The notes under the pieces: model-generated | The model's database searches: none | The model's input: the letters and a program-made list of their open reading frames with translations, nothing else | Told to the model about the DNA's origin: nothing | Program-made: the position numbers and the translations under genes | Shown here: positions 32,001-41,356 of the stretch, one piece after another | Position numbering within the stretch: the stretch's first letter is position 1 | How the letters are laid out: the number at the start of each line of letters is the position of its first letter | Origin: Obelidium mucronatum | Lineage: Eukaryota > Chytridiomycota > Chytridiomycetes > Chytridiales > Chytriomycetaceae | Length of the DNA: 64,000 nt | NCBI GenBank assembly: GCA_025765595.1 | Contig: JAIVFH010000130.1 | Span: forward strand, 20,693 to 84,692 | Direction of reading: 5' to 3'

Positions 32001-33792
32001 AAATAGACTCGCTCTATTTGCCGGACTTCCGCGACTTGACGACGAGACTGGGTACATGATTCACGAACCAACATTCCTAGCGTTCATTGCTCTAAAAAGA
32101 GGCCTCGCATTTGGAACCATTGACGGTCCAAAGAACATCAAAGAAGCCTTGAAAGACAAAGAATGGGTGGAGGCTATCAATGAGGAACTGGACCAGTTTA
32201 CAGAAAAGGCGTCTTGGAAACTTGTCGAAGCCGAAGCAGGACAGCACCTATTGAACACAATTTGGGTATTAAAAATCAAGGTGGACGAAAGCACGGGAGC
32301 AAAGAAGAAAAAGGCGCGATTGGTCATCAACGGTTCAAAACAACTCTCCAGCGAATACGACAAGGTATTTGCATCAACTCCATACCACGAATCAGCAAAA
32401 ATATTCCAAGCAATTTGCACGCATCTCGGTCTCCACATGTCGAAAGGGGATGTAAAAGGTGCTTACCACAACTCGGACATCGACAAAGTAATCCACATCA
32501 GAATCCCGCAAGGAATGCAACTAGGAGAAGAGGACAAAGGAAAAGTGTTGTTAGCCTTAAAAGGAATTTACGGCCTCAAGCAGGGGGCTTACCTCTGGGA
32601 GTGTCTGAGAAACGAATTCCTCGCAGAATACGGTTTTGAAGAATGCCCCGGCGCGCCATGCCTCTTCAAAGCCACCTCGAAGAAGTCAGGAGGAATCATG
32701 TACACTTTATGGCACTCAGACGACGGGAAGCTTGGCTGCCAATTTCAGGAAGACACCCTAGAATTCTGGAAGTGGTTAGCTACTAAGGTCGAAGTGAAGT
32801 GGCAAGAGGGAATTGGAATGTGGGCTGGAATCAACTGTGAATACCACAAGGGATACTCTACCATGGACCAGATAGTCTACATTCAAAGCATCATCGACGA
32901 ATTCTTGGAAGAAAAATATTTTTCTGGAAACAAGCTGATTTCAAGATCGACTCCATGGAACCCAAAATTAGAAGACACCTTCGACACGGACCAACCAACC
33001 CCAAATGAGGACATAGCGTTCTTCGAGGGGAGATGGATGAGATTACTAGGACTGCTACGATTCGCATGTCTCACAAGGGGTGACATCATCGAAACTCTAG
33101 GCCGAATGTGCTCCTACGCCAATAACCCCAACAAAACCCACTGGGCGGCAGCTCAGCATCTGCTACAGTACTTAAACGGCTCCAACACGACGAAACTCTA
33201 CTTCAAAGCTGACACGGACATGATTCTGGAAGTGTTCAGTGATGCGAACCTAGCCGGGAACAAGGTCACGAGGAAATCGACAACAGGTTTAGTGATGATG
33301 CTGGCTGGAGCAGCCATAGCTCCAGTATCCAAGAGTCAAGATATCGTGACAGACTCTACGGTCGCATCGGAAACCCTGGCACTCGCAAGCGGCGGCAAAA
33401 TTGCGGAATGGGGTAGAAATGTGATGGAATGGCTGGGATTTCCACAACCAAACCCAACGGTGCTGCATTGTGATAACGCTGGAGCTGTGAGAAATACACA
33501 GGAAGGGGCGGACAGGCACAAAACGAAACACATGGACACGAAGTATATGATGTTAAGATGCATGGTGAAGAGGGGAGTCATTGAAGTGCGGAAGATTCAC
33601 ACGTCAAGAAATGTGGCGGACGTGATGACAAAGGGTCTGGGCAAGAGTAAGCACGGAGATTTCACGCGCGAGATGGGCTTGTTCAAGGGGAGCGTGGACT
33701 TCCACGAGTTCTGGAAGCGGCACAGTGAAAATGCCCTCTCGGCGCGTTTCGGAACATTTCGGAAAACCGGGACAAAACAGAAATCTTGGTGA
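29083..33792 (+). CDS. Copia gag-pol polyprotein
   Basis: 1569 residues without a stop. Approximate order: gag 1-330 without a visible CCHC knuckle; aspartic protease near 396 (YIDSACSKSMTGD, with Ala where Gly is usual after Asp-Ser); integrase zinc domain 535-575 (LWHSRFMH...FFCEDCVLGKS); integrase core with SMDVG at about 600 and YSDQGSNF at about 669; Ser/Pro-rich linker 880-1000; reverse transcriptase with KGDVKGAYHNSD at about 1120, KGIYGLKQGAYLW, and HSDDGKLG at about 1211 in place of YVDD; RNase H with FSDANLAG at about 1383, SETLALASG and HCDNAG. The last 33 residues are encoded within the 3' LTR. This gag-to-RNase H order with integrase before reverse transcriptase defines Ty1/copia. 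Confidence 0.93.
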   Translation: MATTYTLKRGQSFEPLTTQNKSHHSISWLASVRSAVNKNKLEKAYYYKPTIISFDNSGAEFQSTKTVRLYSDFIVYEIPEPSEDDPIFNADNSFNEDKYFEAFSTWNEVSSKINEIVTPHLDATLLASYNSATGSIKARFDALAATIAFNPGQALSKARRDVSTAKKHSHESKYQWFTRFNLLKLKAQELGQPDDESWNKECGYTLVYGIEDHGQRDNMRTQLTGCPPDDYKAFASVLSVIAAREEEKLAQPVQAIAAAATQQTDPNMAVMMELVKAMAARLEGNDKPRQPRPVPSDRKPAQLVMTKLAGGTSIQQVAEFFKPTKLAEDSFVAVSKKSGGTYAIIVLEKPFTSLDVEKLVKEKDGKVLNGAEIKVVKATMSAYISAPVSESKSPAYIDSACSKSMTGDINQLSNMLAGPTIAYETASGNNIQSAGIQGSINFGEFEVDQIQLVPEAPATLIAVIDLLKKGYDVWFNHVDKKVAIGRLDLSGPHKVLKSVDEEDGTWKINTIPADQALLAKAFIGKGIPSEKSIQLWHSRFMHASPDQIIETSKVVHGLKIDGPKTIKDFFCEDCVLGKSHQQPYNKRKPRDGNILSQISMDVGFPGRGEDGMTRLGRGGVIGYLGVNVHRTQLRLMFKLYSMKMEEASSIILWVKDMLERTTGEKLQEIYSDQGSNFTGSTLKDACHEAGIRLITTSTGAHNQHGEIDGWFRTAMDGVRATLSETKMPRDLWPDLLECKCHVWNRSKHSSMALTPYEMTFKRKPTVSDLRVPGCLAYPFIPGGGKTQDRARRGRFISYAYPDGQTNTQRGYRILFEDNSTIISRDVFFVENQFDVDNPKTSMDKIQLTQYNNHHDKEGWDEDEDFVNAKESVKKERKNEEGHDEMEIEKSVEELESIIQDNGMDIQATGMETYQEDSSSNYEPQDDDMSETSSICSDSPSITSPPPLDSSSTPSPPSTPQTPPRRSPRESKPPNRLALFAGLPRLDDETGYMIHEPTFLAFIALKRGLAFGTIDGPKNIKEALKDKEWVEAINEELDQFTEKASWKLVEAEAGQHLLNTIWVLKIKVDESTGAKKKKARLVINGSKQLSSEYDKVFASTPYHESAKIFQAICTHLGLHMSKGDVKGAYHNSDIDKVIHIRIPQGMQLGEEDKGKVLLALKGIYGLKQGAYLWECLRNEFLAEYGFEECPGAPCLFKATSKKSGGIMYTLWHSDDGKLGCQFQEDTLEFWKWLATKVEVKWQEGIGMWAGINCEYHKGYSTMDQIVYIQSIIDEFLEEKYFSGNKLISRSTPWNPKLEDTFDTDQPTPNEDIAFFEGRWMRLLGLLRFACLTRGDIIETLGRMCSYANNPNKTHWAAAQHLLQYLNGSNTTKLYFKADTDMILEVFSDANLAGNKVTRKSTTGLVMMLAGAAIAPVSKSQDIVTDSTVASETLALASGGKIAEWGRNVMEWLGFPQPNPTVLHCDNAGAVRNTQEGADRHKTKHMDTKYMMLRCMVKRGVIEVRKIHTSRNVADVMTKGLGKSKHGDFTREMGLFKGSVDFHEFWKRHSENALSARFGTFRKTGTKQKSW

Positions 33793-33927
33793 TTTGGGAT
33801 AGATAACACATTGTGTTCCAAATCACCAGGTGTGTGCTTCAACATATTTACTTTATATTCATCATGGTTAAGAGTTTTATTAAATAAACACATTGTGTTC
33901 CAAATCACCAGTACTAGAGAACACACG
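33693..33927 (+). repeat. 3' LTR of copia element
   Basis: 235 bp, identical to the 5' LTR except for one transition near 33757. It contains the stop of the polyprotein and the same internal 24-bp direct repeat. Confidence 0.92.
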
Positions 33928-34700
33928 CGAGTTGTTTTGTTCCGTGCTTGTTTTTAAGGGGCAATGATTTTTTTAGGCCGTTTGGTTTTTGGACGCTTCG
34001 CTTCGTTAGGGTGTGTCGAGCCATATTGGAGCAAAAAAATAAGGAGAGCCCGCGGCTGGTTTCGTGGAATACGTGGCTGTCTCTGTTGAAGGTTTGGGTC
34101 TTTGGTAGCCGAGATTCGTTTGTGGTTTCTTTTTGTCCAGATGAATAAATCAGGATCTCTGCTCAACAGTTTTGGAAGGTATTCTCTCTTGTCACTTGAT
34201 GTCTTCAGTATTCGTGTCACTGCTCAATTCAAGAATGCGCGCTGCCCCATACATGTGTATAGGGCACTGACGGGGCTAAAAAGAAACAGTTTGGCGAATT
34301 GGTGGATCCGCGCAAGATACGGGGATTCGGGATAGCTTCTTCGGTCATAGCCAATGGCGAAGAGACCTTCTGTGGCTGAGATGTCTTTCATGGCTTTCAC
34401 GTTTCCATCCAGATGAAGTATCGATTTGGTCAATGTGTTCGCCCCAAGGCGAGAGCCGGCGAAGTTGAGGAATATGGGTGTTTGCATTGTGGCGGTTTTG
34501 CTTGTATTCTAAAGAGAGGCTGTATCATTGCATTGTCCACATATTCTGTTTTTGTTACCTGGTGACGAAAGCAGGATTGCGAAGCGAGATATATCCTCAT
34601 GAATAGATTAAGTTTTTTGTGTCCCGTTTCGAGTAGTTTATAGACTGCAGTACTCTGTCCGGAAGGAACGGGTTGTCAGGAGCAGGTGGTGGGTGATTGT
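33928..34700 (-). pseudogene. Acyl-CoA dehydrogenase (AidB-like), 5' part
   Basis: Pieces in order on the minus strand: HPPPAPDNPFLPDRVLQSI (about 34699-34640), HEDISRFAILLS in another frame (about 34600), TPIFLNFAGSRLGANTLTKS through KDISATEGLFAIGYDRRSYP (34487-34360), SPYLARIHQFAKLFLFSPVS, then YGAARILELSSDT and LPKLLSRDPDLFIWT (34250-34130). The match to fungal and bacterial AidB-like acyl-CoA dehydrogenases is clear (GYDRR, ESPY/ARIHQ, GAARxLE, SRDP). At least two frameshifts and the loss of the usual CPLAMTD segment show decay. Together with 27860-28788 it forms one gene interrupted by the retrotransposon. Confidence 0.75.
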
Positions 34701-34809
34701 TGGAATAATGGAATTCCAGAAGTTTTTTTTTTCGCAATTTCGATGAAACGAGGGTCAATAGCCAATGGTGTATTTATATATGTATTCTCAAGAAAACAAG
34801 AAGTCGCAG

Positions 34810-35279
34810 CTATGAATAGTAGAGTTCCAGACTCATGCCATCGTGGATTTCATCTGAAACACAAGTTAGGAGAATCAACCTTCCAAAAAAAAAAAAAAGT
34901 TAAAGAATGATACATACAATCCTCCAGCGTAATATGGTCCTTAAATACATTGTACCATTTCTTCAGAATGATCTTGTCCGCTTTTGTTCCGATTTGAGCG
35001 GCAATCAGTTTTTTCAGGTCCCCAACAGTATCGTCACCACTAAGAAAAGAGCGCTTCGTCAGCTTTGAATTCAAAACAAGTCGGATCAGATGAATGCCAT
35101 GCGATGGGAGGTGACGGCAAAGGAAGAGACTGACTGCGGACAACACACTCACTTGCATTTCACTCTGACTTTCTTGCCCAGTCGATCGTTGACAATAACT
35201 TCAATCACTTTTTGTTGGTTTGGTTTGGTTCGTTGGTTAGTTGTGTTGCTGCTCAAGATCTGTTTTGGAGGGTCTTACT
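34810..35279 (-). CDS. HUB1: Ubiquitin-like splicing modifier Hub1/UBL5
   Basis: 73 residues, exactly the family length. Exons: the A of the start codon at 35279, then 35153-35207, 34918-35039 and 34810-34853. Product: MIEVIVNDRLGKKVRVKC, DDTVGDLKKLIAAQIGTKAD, KIILKKWYNVFKDHITLEDY, EIHDGMSLELYYS. Hub1 binds spliceosomal proteins such as Snu66 non-covalently and promotes use of weak 5' splice sites; the double Tyr before the last residue is its hallmark. The start codon is split by a 71-nt intron (35208-35278, GTAAGA...AAAAG), as A|TG. No unsplit in-frame ATG exists upstream. Divergent from NTO1. Confidence 0.88.
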
Positions 35280-35360
35280 TTTTGATAAATAAATAAAATA
35301 AAATAAAGTAAAATAAAATAAAATAAATCAAAAAAAAAAATAAAATTAAAACAAACAGCG
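35280..35360. promoter_or_regulatory. 81-nt gap between HUB1 and NTO1 starts
   Basis: The bases are almost only A and T, with repeated TAAAATAAAATAAA blocks on the + strand. It must hold the HUB1 5' leader end and both core promoters. Confidence 0.55.
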
Positions 35361-38300
35361 ATGGCGCCGCCGCAGCAGAGCAACACATCGCCGGTGCTCA
35401 AGGGGCGCAGCAGCAAGCGGGCGACAGGGCTCAGCGAGTTTCTGCAGAAAGACCGGGCGTTTGCGGCCATGTTTGACGATATTCTCGCGCACGGCGAGGC
35501 GGCGAAGGACGACGAAAAAGACGAAAAAGACGAAAAAGACGCGCGAGAAAAGAAGGAAAAAGAGAAGGAAAAAGCGAAAGACGAGCGGCCGAAGAAGGAC
35601 GAGAACGACGCCGCCGAGCCGCAGACGTCGCCGCGCAGAAAGCCGCCGCTGCCGCCGCCGCCGCTCGAAGAACGCGCCTTTGCCGACGTCGCGCCGGGCC
35701 TCGACGCCGCCGCCGCGCTGCGCCTCGTGCGGCTGCATCCGCGCGCGGGCGTCGTGCGCGCGCATCGACTCGATCCCGAAGAAAAAACAGCGGCGGCGGC
35801 GGCGTCAGGCAAGGGCTTCGCTGGTCTGCTGCGCTCGGGCTTCGACGTCATCTTGTCGGCCATCGGCTCTAATCCCGCCACTCCGCCGGCAGTGTCGCCT
35901 CCAGCACCCAACTTGAAGGATCGGAATACTAGAAAAGGTGCGCGCAAATATGCTTTGGAATCTCACATTTTGATCTATTGTTGCAGGATCAGTCTCACCC
36001 AAGAAACGAAAGTCCTCATCTCCAGATCCACCAAAATCACGCCGTACACCCAATAATGCAGAAGACGATCAAACTTCATCCGAAGATCCACTGCAGTCCA
36101 TGTTTGATGATGAGCCTCCCCCTTTGGAATTCACGATTCCATCAGAGCTTCCATCTTCTCACATTACATTCACGAAACCCGTGCCACAACCGCGTTACGA
36201 GCTTATTAAAAAGAAAAAAAAGACTTTGCTACTCAAGTCAGCATCTACTTCCTCTTCGCGTTCTGCTCAATCATCATCTACTTTCGGTCGCTGGGGTCGG
36301 GCCAGTCTTTCCAACGTTGGATATGATGGAGATGACCATAGTAGTGACGACGAAGAAGAGATTTGTAACGGGCGGTCAGTGGGATACTCGTTTGATTTTA
36401 AAGAAAATCAGTACTTTCGGTACATAGGTGTGTGTGTGTGTGTATTGTGCCACTTTATTCTTTGTTCCCAACAAGGATCCCTAACGGAACACAACACATC
36501 ACATCATAGAACCAACCGAAGAAGAACTCAACAGCCGAATTGAATACGATATGGACGAACAAGACAAAGCCTGGCTCGCCGCTCAAAACGCACAACGCCA
36601 TTCAGCCTCCTCTGAACCACCTATTCCCGACATTCTCTTTGAATTCATAATGGATCGATTAGAAAAGGAGTGGTTCGACCTATTTAAGCAAATTCCGAAA
36701 CCGCAAAGAGACTTGGACGAACCGGAAGATATTAATTGCGCCATTTGTGATGACGGCGAATGCGAGAACAGCAACGCCATCGTTTTCTGTGACGGGTGCA
36801 ATTTAGCAGTACATCAGGATTGCTATGGAGTCCCCTTCATTCCAGAAGGACAGTGGCTATGCCGGAGATGTATGGTCAGTCCAGACAGACCAGTGTCGTG
36901 TTGTCTCTGTCCCAATGAGAATGGCGCCTTGAAGCAAACAAATTCCAACAGATGGGCGCATGTTGTTTGTGCTCAATGGATTCCAGAAGCGTCTTTCGGG
37001 AATGCAACGTATATGGAACCGATTGATTCAAAGAGTGTGCCATCTTCTCGATACAAATTGACTTGCTATCTATGTGGAAGAAAGAAAGGAGCTTGTATTC
37101 AGTGTTCCACAAAAAGTTGCTATGCCAGTTACCATGTCACATGTGCCAAAAAATGCAAGTTGTTCATGAAGATTGGTGATGACATGAAAAGCCACTGCGA
37201 TAAGCATGCACCAGTTGAGTACTTTTCATTTCTTCATTGGTCTGTTTGGTCCCATCATATCTGACCAAAAAAAAAAAAACAGAAAGAGTATCGCGACCAA
37301 ATCGATGTGGAAAAAGAAATCTTTTTGTTTCGACGCCAACACAACCTGAGCCACGGAAAATTCAAAACAACTCCCGAATTAGAAGCTGAACTTCTCCTCG
37401 GTTTCCATGAACCAACCAACCAGCAACAACTTGAAGATGATGCGTCAGCAAGTCCTCCATCCAAAAAAACCAAACGAGAGACAAGTCCTTCCAGCAACAA
37501 CTACTCTGCTCCGAATACCCGAAAACGGAAACAACTCGAATCCGACGCTGAAGAAGAAGAAGAAAACGATTACCTTGGCGAGGGCCGTGCTTCTGCAAAT
37601 GATGAAATCGACCATGAGTTGTTGAAAGCTCAGGACGAAGCATATAAGCGTCTTATCGCTACCCCAATTATTCCCTTGGGTATTTGTCGTGCTGTTAGTA
37701 ATGCGATTCGAGGGAGTAGCGCTGTTCGTGGAAAGAATGCTTTCGTGGAAAAGTGTTGCCGGTACTGGGCGTTAAAGCGAGAAGGACGCAGAGGTGCACC
37801 CTTGTTGAAGAGACTTCATTTAGAGGTATTTGACTGTATTCTTTTTTGGTCTTGGTGCTGTATTCTAAAGCGTGACTGATACAGCCATGGACTGCAACGA
37901 GTACAGTTATCCAACAAGATGAAACCATCCGCGCGAAACGGATCGATATCCTCAAGAAAATCCGCAATGACTTGGAACGCGTCCGAATGCTTTGCGAGCT
38001 CGTCAAAAAACGTGAACGGGAGAGATTAAAGCGAAGCAACACGCAACTTCAAATCATGGATTTGTGTCTCAATCCTCTCACATTTATATTGCGTCCTATT
38101 TTACTCGAAATTCGAAAGTTGGACGTGAAGGGATTGTTTGAGGAGCCTGTGGATTTGGAGGCTGTGCCTGATTACTTGAGTGTTGTTGGCAAGGCAATGA
38201 GTTTTGAAGAAATGGAGGAAAAAGTGGAAGATAACGAGTATCGCTCTGTCTCTCAGTTTAAAGTAATGATGCTTCTTTTTTTGCCCACCACGAGACAACT

Positions 38301-39382
38301 TTTTGTTGACATTCCTTTTTTTTTATAAAAAATAGGACGACTTTTTGCTTATTTGCAGGAACGCGCAATTGTATAATAGACCAGACACACCTTGGTATCG
38401 AGCAGCCGATCGACTTTTGGCTCGAAGCGGCCCCGCTCTTGAGCGGGCATTTGAACAAGAAGCCATGCTAGAAATCGATAAAGATACTGGCTGTTTGGCC
38501 AACGGTGTCCCAGAATCTGTATTTGACACCTTCCAAGACTGTATGCCTGCTCCCATTTCCACTCGGTTGTCGCCGAAATTGACAACAGAAGACCCGTCAC
38601 CGCTATCATCGTTAGAAGAATCCCAGTCTTCCTTGTCCGTGAGTCAAAACGAATTGGACATGGAATCAAAGGGTGCTGTTGCCAGTCAACACCAGGTGGA
38701 GGAAAACGTGCTAGGCGATGATGACGCTCAAGAACGTCAACTATTGGAAGACGAACGTCTTGCTAAAGCTTTGCACGAACAAGAATTGATGGAGTCCCCG
38801 AGATCTCGCAGACGAATTGGCGAAAGCCCATCACGAATCAGTGCAGCAGTTGACGCCGTCGTCACAAATCCAATACCTCCAACAACTCAAAACAGCAAGA
38901 CCCAACGCCAAAAGAAAAAAAGCGCCAACTCTGCGGATGCAGCTCTCGCGGCGGAACCAGTTGGTGATTTAGTTCAAAGGAGGAGATCTTCTTTGCGGTT
39001 AGGGGGATTGGGTGTACTTGCCGATGCTTTGCCGGTGCCAGGAGATAACCCGAACGACGAGTTATATACTCCGCAAAAGTCTGCTGGTTTCCCTGATGCA
39101 AAGATTCGACGGATTATCCAAGAGGCGAGCGCAAAGCTGGAACCCGCCAAATCGTCATCGCCGTTAGCCTTCGCGTCTATTTACTTGCCAGAAGACGAAA
39201 CTCTTACTGCCGCGGGAGCTGACACGGGCAGAAACCTCAAAAGTCGAAGATCTTCTTCGCGCGTACATGTGAAGAAGACTGTGATTGATTATGGTATTTT
39301 TGGAGACTATCCGCAGCTGGAAGACCAGGAGTTTGAGTTGCCAAAAGACCTGCGGGATTTAGTGAAGAAGCGTCGGCGTTGA
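35361..39382 (+). CDS. NTO1: Nto1/BRPF-type chromatin scaffold (EPL1-like, PHD-knuckle-PHD, bromodomain)
   Basis: Six exons, 35361-35937, 35987-36427, 36510-37213, 37283-37825, 37885-38262 and 38336-39382, close in phase to 1229 residues. Such proteins bridge a MYST acetyltransferase (Sas3/HBO1) to histone H3. Visible parts: a disordered, GC-rich N-terminus with KDEKDEKDEKDA repeats; EPTEEELNSRIEYDMDEQD at about 340 (EPL1-like); PHD1 at about 416-465 (CAICDDGECENSN...CDGCNLAVHQDCYG); a zinc knuckle; extended PHD2 to about 570 (CYLCGRKKGACIQC...CYASYHVTCA); and a bromodomain at about 820-910 with the acetyl-lysine Asn in NAQLYN. The ZA-loop Pro normally before Met-Asp is Ala (GKAMSFEEM). No PWWP domain, so it is closer to yeast Nto1 than to animal BRPF. 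Confidence 0.92.
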
Positions 39383-39746
39383 AATTAAATTATTATAGTT
39401 TGGGTTTTTTGGTTTGGTTTTTTGGTTCCTTTTTTTTTAATTTAATTTGGGTGTAATCAATCTGGAATACGTAATATTCTCTGACCAAAATCAAATTTCG
39501 TGGAAATCCTGTGGTATATATAAAAGTATAAGGTTAAAAGTTCGATAGAGAAAAACACTGAAAAATAATAACATTTAGGGGTACTCCTCTTAGAGCGGTC
39601 CGGTCTGAGTGAGACTGCATGCCAGTGGATGATGGTACGCTCCCAATTCTTCCAAGAATATCAGCAATGATACTTTTGAAAGATGGTTGCAATGTCAAAG
39701 CTTGTGAAATTCTAGAAATTCTATTTGAAAAAAAGGTCCCGCCAAA
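39383..39746. other. Intergenic gap
   Basis: 364 AT-rich bases with T runs. No gene is supportable. Confidence 0.5.
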
Positions 39747-41356
39747 ATGACTGGTGGACTGTTTTCGTGCTGGTTTCCTGGTGTTGGAGCGTTGCTGGAC
39801 TACTTGAATGGCACGACTGGCATACTGTCTGGTGTGGTTTGCGTTGAAGATGACCGAACGGCAAAGGGAGAACCATCGCGAAAAGCAGTTCTGATTCTAC
39901 AGCTCAGCAAACAATCCCACTATGGCCAGCATATTTCACGTGGATTCCCAGCCCTCGAATTCGCAAAGGGCCCGCTTGGTGTATTCAGGCCAGTCAAGCA
40001 ACTGACGTACGAATACAACTACTACAAGCAATGGGCGACAATAGACCATCCGTTCAACTTTGGCGCCGTTCTCGAAGCTGGTTTGAATTTAAGCTCCGAA
40101 TCTTTTGGCAGTTTCATTCATTGCTTCTGTTTCAAGCTTCCCACCCACCCGACATGACGACAGCTCGCGACGCCGAAGGAATCCTCTTGGCAGACTTCAA
40201 CAATGACGGAGAAATCGATGTATGCCATGGACCCGAAAATGCATTCGCCTTCATCGAGCATTGGGGAGTCAACGAACACGAACACCAAGGAACTCCCTTC
40301 TGTCACGCATGGTACGACGATAACTATGTAGCTCGCATCGCCATGCGCGCGCATTGCTCATCCGAGCCCTGGGGTCTCCACGACTCTCCCGTAAAGTCGC
40401 GTTTTGTCGTGATGGAAGGAGATGCAACACACGACCCGTATCCCCACGCGTTGGAGGACCCAGCTCAGTATCCGGATCAAATCTCCTTGCATGCTTTTTA
40501 CTTGGCGAATAACGGGCACTGGGGAAAAGTACAATTGGCTGTGGACGCGCTTTTGAAAAAGTCGGGGGCAAAGTATAATCTTGTTACGAAACGATTCGAC
40601 TATCCTGGTATTCATGACTTTTATCATTTATGCGATATGAAGATGGTTTTTCAGAGATTGTTGGATTCTGGGTATTTGAAAAGGAATGGGAAGGAGGAGA
40701 GTTTGGTGTTTCAACATATTGTTGCATTGCATGGACAGATTATGACTCTTCAGCTTAAAGGAAAGTCGGGTGCCTTTACGAGTTGGAAAACGGGTGTTAA
40801 AAAGGGAGATGGATCTTTGATAAATACGGAAACAACGGTGTTGGCGATGCTTGCTCTTGGCTCAGGCAGTTTGTGGACCTTTGAGCCAACGGAGTATCCG
40901 TTCGCTCCATCTCTGGGATTTATCCAGTTTCCAGGTATTAATTTATTTAATTTTTATGTAATTATTCGACATTTTGACGTTACCGCAGATACATTGCCTC
41001 ATATTCTATGTGCTCGAATGTACGAGTTTGATAAAATCGGAAATGGCCTCATTGCTCAAGGACCTAATGTTCAAATCCCCACTGGAAGCTATTCTGCTCG
41101 CTTCAATATTCGTGTTGTGAAGGGAGCGCAACGAACAAATATGCCAATCCTAACTGCACACGTATTTGATGGCATCTCCACCATTGCCGTTTGTGAATAC
41201 AACTTTGACGATCTCATAAACTCATGGCTTGATGAAAGTTGGAAACAGTTGAGGTTGCCATTTAAACTAGACGTGGTTGAAAATGTCATTGAGTTGAGAC
41301 TGTATTGGCATGGATATTGTGACTTGGATTTTGGAAGCATCAGTATATCTCTTTAG
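39747..41356 (+). CDS. Unknown protein, copy A of a paralogous pair
   Basis: Exons 39747-40080, 40137-40934 and 40989-41356; 499 residues. The 56-nt first intron is supported because splicing gives EAASHPPDMTTARDAEGILL, aligned without gaps to copy B. Conserved blocks: YGQHISRGFPALEFAKGPLG; QWATIDHPFNFGAVL; ILLADFNNDGEID, like a calcium-binding DxDxDG loop; FAFIEHWGVNEHEHQGTPF; WYDDNYVARIAMRAH; DPAQYPDQISLHAFYLANN; a helical middle; TETTVLAMLALGSGSLWTFE; and a C-terminal beta-rich domain ending LYWHGYCDLDFGSISISL. The TETTVLAMLALG segment resembles alpha/alpha-toroid enzymes, but I cannot assign a family. No clear signal peptide, although residues 5-30 are hydrophobic. Confidence 0.75.

Larger units (their letters stand above)
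28789..33932 (+). mobile_element. Ty1/copia LTR retrotransposon, nearly intact
   Basis: Two 235-bp LTRs (28794-29028, 33693-33927) flank one long gag-pol frame. The 5-bp target duplication CGAGT is exact (28789-28793 and 33928-33932). The LTRs differ at only one base that I can find (ACATTCCGG against ACATTTCGG), which implies a very recent insertion. It landed inside an acyl-CoA dehydrogenase gene in the opposite orientation. A purine-rich tract (AAGGGGAG) sits just before the 3' LTR as expected for plus-strand priming. Confidence 0.95.

Noticed and set aside
35461..35916. Arg-rich + frame and Ser/Phe-rich minus frame over the NTO1 first exon
   Set aside because: GC-rich shadow frames; the NTO1 frame continues in phase through five introns.
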